NCBI GenBank assembly: GCA_965371245.1
Contig: CBDUXT010000166.1
Coordinates: forward strand, 1 to 6,391
Origin: CBDUXT01 sp965371245
GTDB lineage: Bacteria > Planctomycetota > Phycisphaerae > UBA1845
Direction of reading: 5' to 3'
DNA: 6,391 bases
Shown here: in pieces, positions 5,110-6,391 of the stretch
How the letters are laid out: each line of letters begins with the position of its first letter
How positions within the stretch are numbered: position 1 is the stretch's first letter
Translations under genes and position numbers: made by a program
The notes under the pieces: model-generated
Told to the model about the DNA's origin: nothing
The model's database searches: none
Seen by the model: the letters and a program-made list of their open reading frames with translations, nothing else

Positions 5110-6391
5110 ATGAGTGTTTCAAGAGTTCGGGTTGGTTTGGGTAGGCCGTTTGTCGCCATGATGGCACTGGCGATTTTCGGTTGGATGGTCGTGGCCGGGG
5201 CACAAGCGCAGAACAAGGTAACCGCCGACGTCGCGGCTGCTGATACCGATCCGACCGGCGCGGTCGCCGGGGTGCTTCCCGCCTGTGATCCAACAGCCGT
5301 GCTGGAAGACGGGGACGCTTTGGTTAACGGGTGCCTCCTGACGCTCGACCCCCGCGTGCCGCCTGATGGTGAATTCAACTATAACAGTCTAACCGTCACC
5401 AACGGCGGCATGGTAACGCATACGGCCAACGTCGCAGGGTTATCAATCTTCGTGAGTGGCAACGTGACGATTGATGCTGGCGCATCGATTTCGGCTGATG
5501 GTCAAGGCTTCCCATTCGGCCGGGGTCTGGGTGCTGGTTCGAGTTTCGGCGCCCTTGATGGTGGCGGCGGCTACGGAGGAGCGGGCGGAGACGGCGGAAA
5601 CGGAGTAAGCATAGCTCGTGGTGGAAAAACCTATGGCGACTTTGAAATCACCATCACGGAAGCGATCGCGATGCCAACCAACTTAGGCAGCGGCGGTAGC
5701 GATGGTGGTGCCGGTGGTGGTGCGATCAAATTGCAAGTGGACGGTGCGCTAACAATTGACGGACGTGTCAGTGCTGACGGTGCTGTATCGACCGTAGATG
5801 GCGGAGGCGGCTCAGGCGGTAGTCTCTGGATCATCGCCGGTTCAATCGCAGGATCGGGAACGATTTCAGCCAACGGTGGTAACGGGTTTGGTGGTAGTGA
5901 TGGCAACGACGGCGGCGGCGGCGGCGGTCGTATAGCCGTTGAAGCAAGCGACGACAGCGCATTCAATACATTCGCTGGAACAATCAAGGCTTTCGGAGGG
6001 TTCGGGTTCAATCGAGGCGGGGCGGGTACCATCTATCGCCCATCGCGAACCCCGACCGTGGATGTGTTGGGCACGGTCATTGTTGATAACGGTAGTCTTG
6101 CTGGTGAGGCCACGGAGTTCGGAACTGTCATTGGGAACGCGAACGAACTTCTTGCACACTTGATAGTCCGTAACGAGGGCTTGGTGGGGCACGCGCACGA
6201 CGACGCTGGCGGACTCAACCTTCATGTTCGTGGTGACGTCACAATCGAAGCAGACGGTGCGATTTCAGCGGATGGTCGAGGATCCCCGTTCGGCCGGGGT
6301 CTGGGTGCTGGTTCGAGTTTCGGCGCCCTTGATGGCGGCGGCGGCTACGGAGGAGCGGGCGGAGACGGCGGAAACGGAGTAAGCATAGCTC
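5110..6391 (+). CDS. Secreted glycine-rich repeat protein (partial, runs off right edge)
   Basis: From ATG 5110 the frame stays open for 427 codons to the window end, so the C-terminus is unknown. Residues 1-34 form a classic signal peptide: basic start (SRVRVGLGR), hydrophobic core (about 14-30) and an AQA cleavage motif before Q34. A spacer with two cysteines (C59, C75) follows. The rest is built on a 258-residue period: unit one starts near residue 90 (LTVTNGG) and unit two near 348 (LIVRNEG). Each unit begins with short beta-like strands ending in an ISADG-type motif (127-131, repeated at 385-389; variants VSADG at 220 and ISANG at 252), alternating with glycine tracts such as GGGGYGGAGG (151-160), SGGSDGGAGGGAIKL (194-208) and GGGGGGGR (268-274). 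This resembles large exported glycine-rich repeat proteins of planctomycetes and myxobacteria, possibly beta-helical and surface-located or secreted. The function is unknown. No catalytic motif or anchor is visible in this portion. That it belongs to the kinase/sigma regulon is possible but unsupported. Confidence 0.87.
   Translation, partial: MSVSRVRVGLGRPFVAMMALAIFGWMVVAGAQAQNKVTADVAAADTDPTGAVAGVLPACDPTAVLEDGDALVNGCLLTLDPRVPPDGEFNYNSLTVTNGGMVTHTANVAGLSIFVSGNVTIDAGASISADGQGFPFGRGLGAGSSFGALDGGGGYGGAGGDGGNGVSIARGGKTYGDFEITITEAIAMPTNLGSGGSDGGAGGGAIKLQVDGALTIDGRVSADGAVSTVDGGGGSGGSLWIIAGSIAGSGTISANGGNGFGGSDGNDGGGGGGRIAVEASDDSAFNTFAGTIKAFGGFGFNRGGAGTIYRPSRTPTVDVLGTVIVDNGSLAGEATEFGTVIGNANELLAHLIVRNEGLVGHAHDDAGGLNLHVRGDVTIEADGAISADGRGSPFGRGLGAGSSFGALDGGGGYGGAGGDGGNGVSIA
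5515..5617 (+). repeat. Direct repeat, copy 1 (within repeat-protein gene)
   Basis: These 103 bp match 6289-6391 with a single difference (T at 5562, C at 6336, a silent change in a glycine codon). The offset is 774 bp, exactly 258 codons. The repeat encodes residues 136-169, starting FGRGLGAG and covering the first glycine tract. Copy 2 meets the window edge, so the true length is not known. Confidence 0.95.
6289..6391 (+). repeat. Direct repeat, copy 2 (cut by window end)
   Basis: Second copy of the 103-bp sequence, encoding residues 394-427 identically to residues 136-169. Just upstream (about 6215-6288) the two repeat units are clearly diverged at DNA level, so near-identity begins abruptly around 6289. 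Confidence 0.95.

Noticed and set aside
4695..5144. Short overlapping frames on both strands, including a 104-codon plus frame starting at 4830
   Set aside because: No recognisable domain, no good ribosome site, and the plus frames run into the start of the well-supported gene at 5110 in another frame.
5631..6032. A proline-rich 133-codon minus-strand frame
   Set aside because: It is the complement of glycine codons in the repeat protein (GGN read backwards gives proline-type codons). The plus-strand reading has a ribosome site, signal peptide and periodic structure.
5515..6391. Direct repeats considered as a CRISPR array or tandem mobile repeat
   Set aside because: The repeat is 103 bp or longer with a 774-bp period that keeps reading frame, so it is a protein repeat rather than an array of short repeats and spacers.

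Overview
The window (about 58-60% GC by eye) looks like a piece of a planctomycete-type chromosome, probably from an uncultured lineage. The reasons are an ECF sigma factor of the kind planctomycetes pair with Ser/Thr kinases, the kinase itself (zinc-finger N-terminus, Hanks kinase, one membrane helix, TPR-like tail), an IS66-type transposase remnant, and a glycine-rich exported repeat protein of a type I associate with Planctomycetota and Myxococcota. This assignment is inferred from protein style; there is no marker gene.

Layout. Positions 1-1485 are a graveyard of broken genes: an unrecognised 25-codon tail at the left edge, the N-terminal third of an IS66-family transposase on the minus strand (frameshifted, then cut off near position 117), and a fragment of an Mrr-like restriction endonuclease on the plus strand that has lost its N-terminus and the end of its nuclease core. 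Positions 1486-4583 hold the intact functional unit: an ECF sigma factor on the minus strand and, divergently across 155 bp, a 789-residue transmembrane Ser/Thr kinase on the plus strand. Positions 4584-5109 have no convincing gene but contain a cluster of hairpins just after the kinase (REP-like element and/or terminator) and a structured leader before the next gene. From 5110 to the right edge runs an open reading frame with no stop: a secreted glycine-rich repeat protein with a 258-residue (774 bp) repeat period, the second unit of which is cut by the window end.

How it works together (inference). The kinase carries a putative zinc-binding, anti-sigma-like segment at its N-terminus and a complete set of catalytic residues. 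With the adjacent divergent sigma factor it probably forms a one-membrane-protein signalling circuit, with the extracytoplasmic TPR-like part sensing and the cytoplasmic part controlling the sigma factor by binding, phosphorylation or both. The exported repeat protein is a possible but unproven target. The most interesting items are the sigma/kinase pair, the abrupt switch from diverged to nearly identical DNA in the repeat protein, and the hairpin cluster at 4601-4682.
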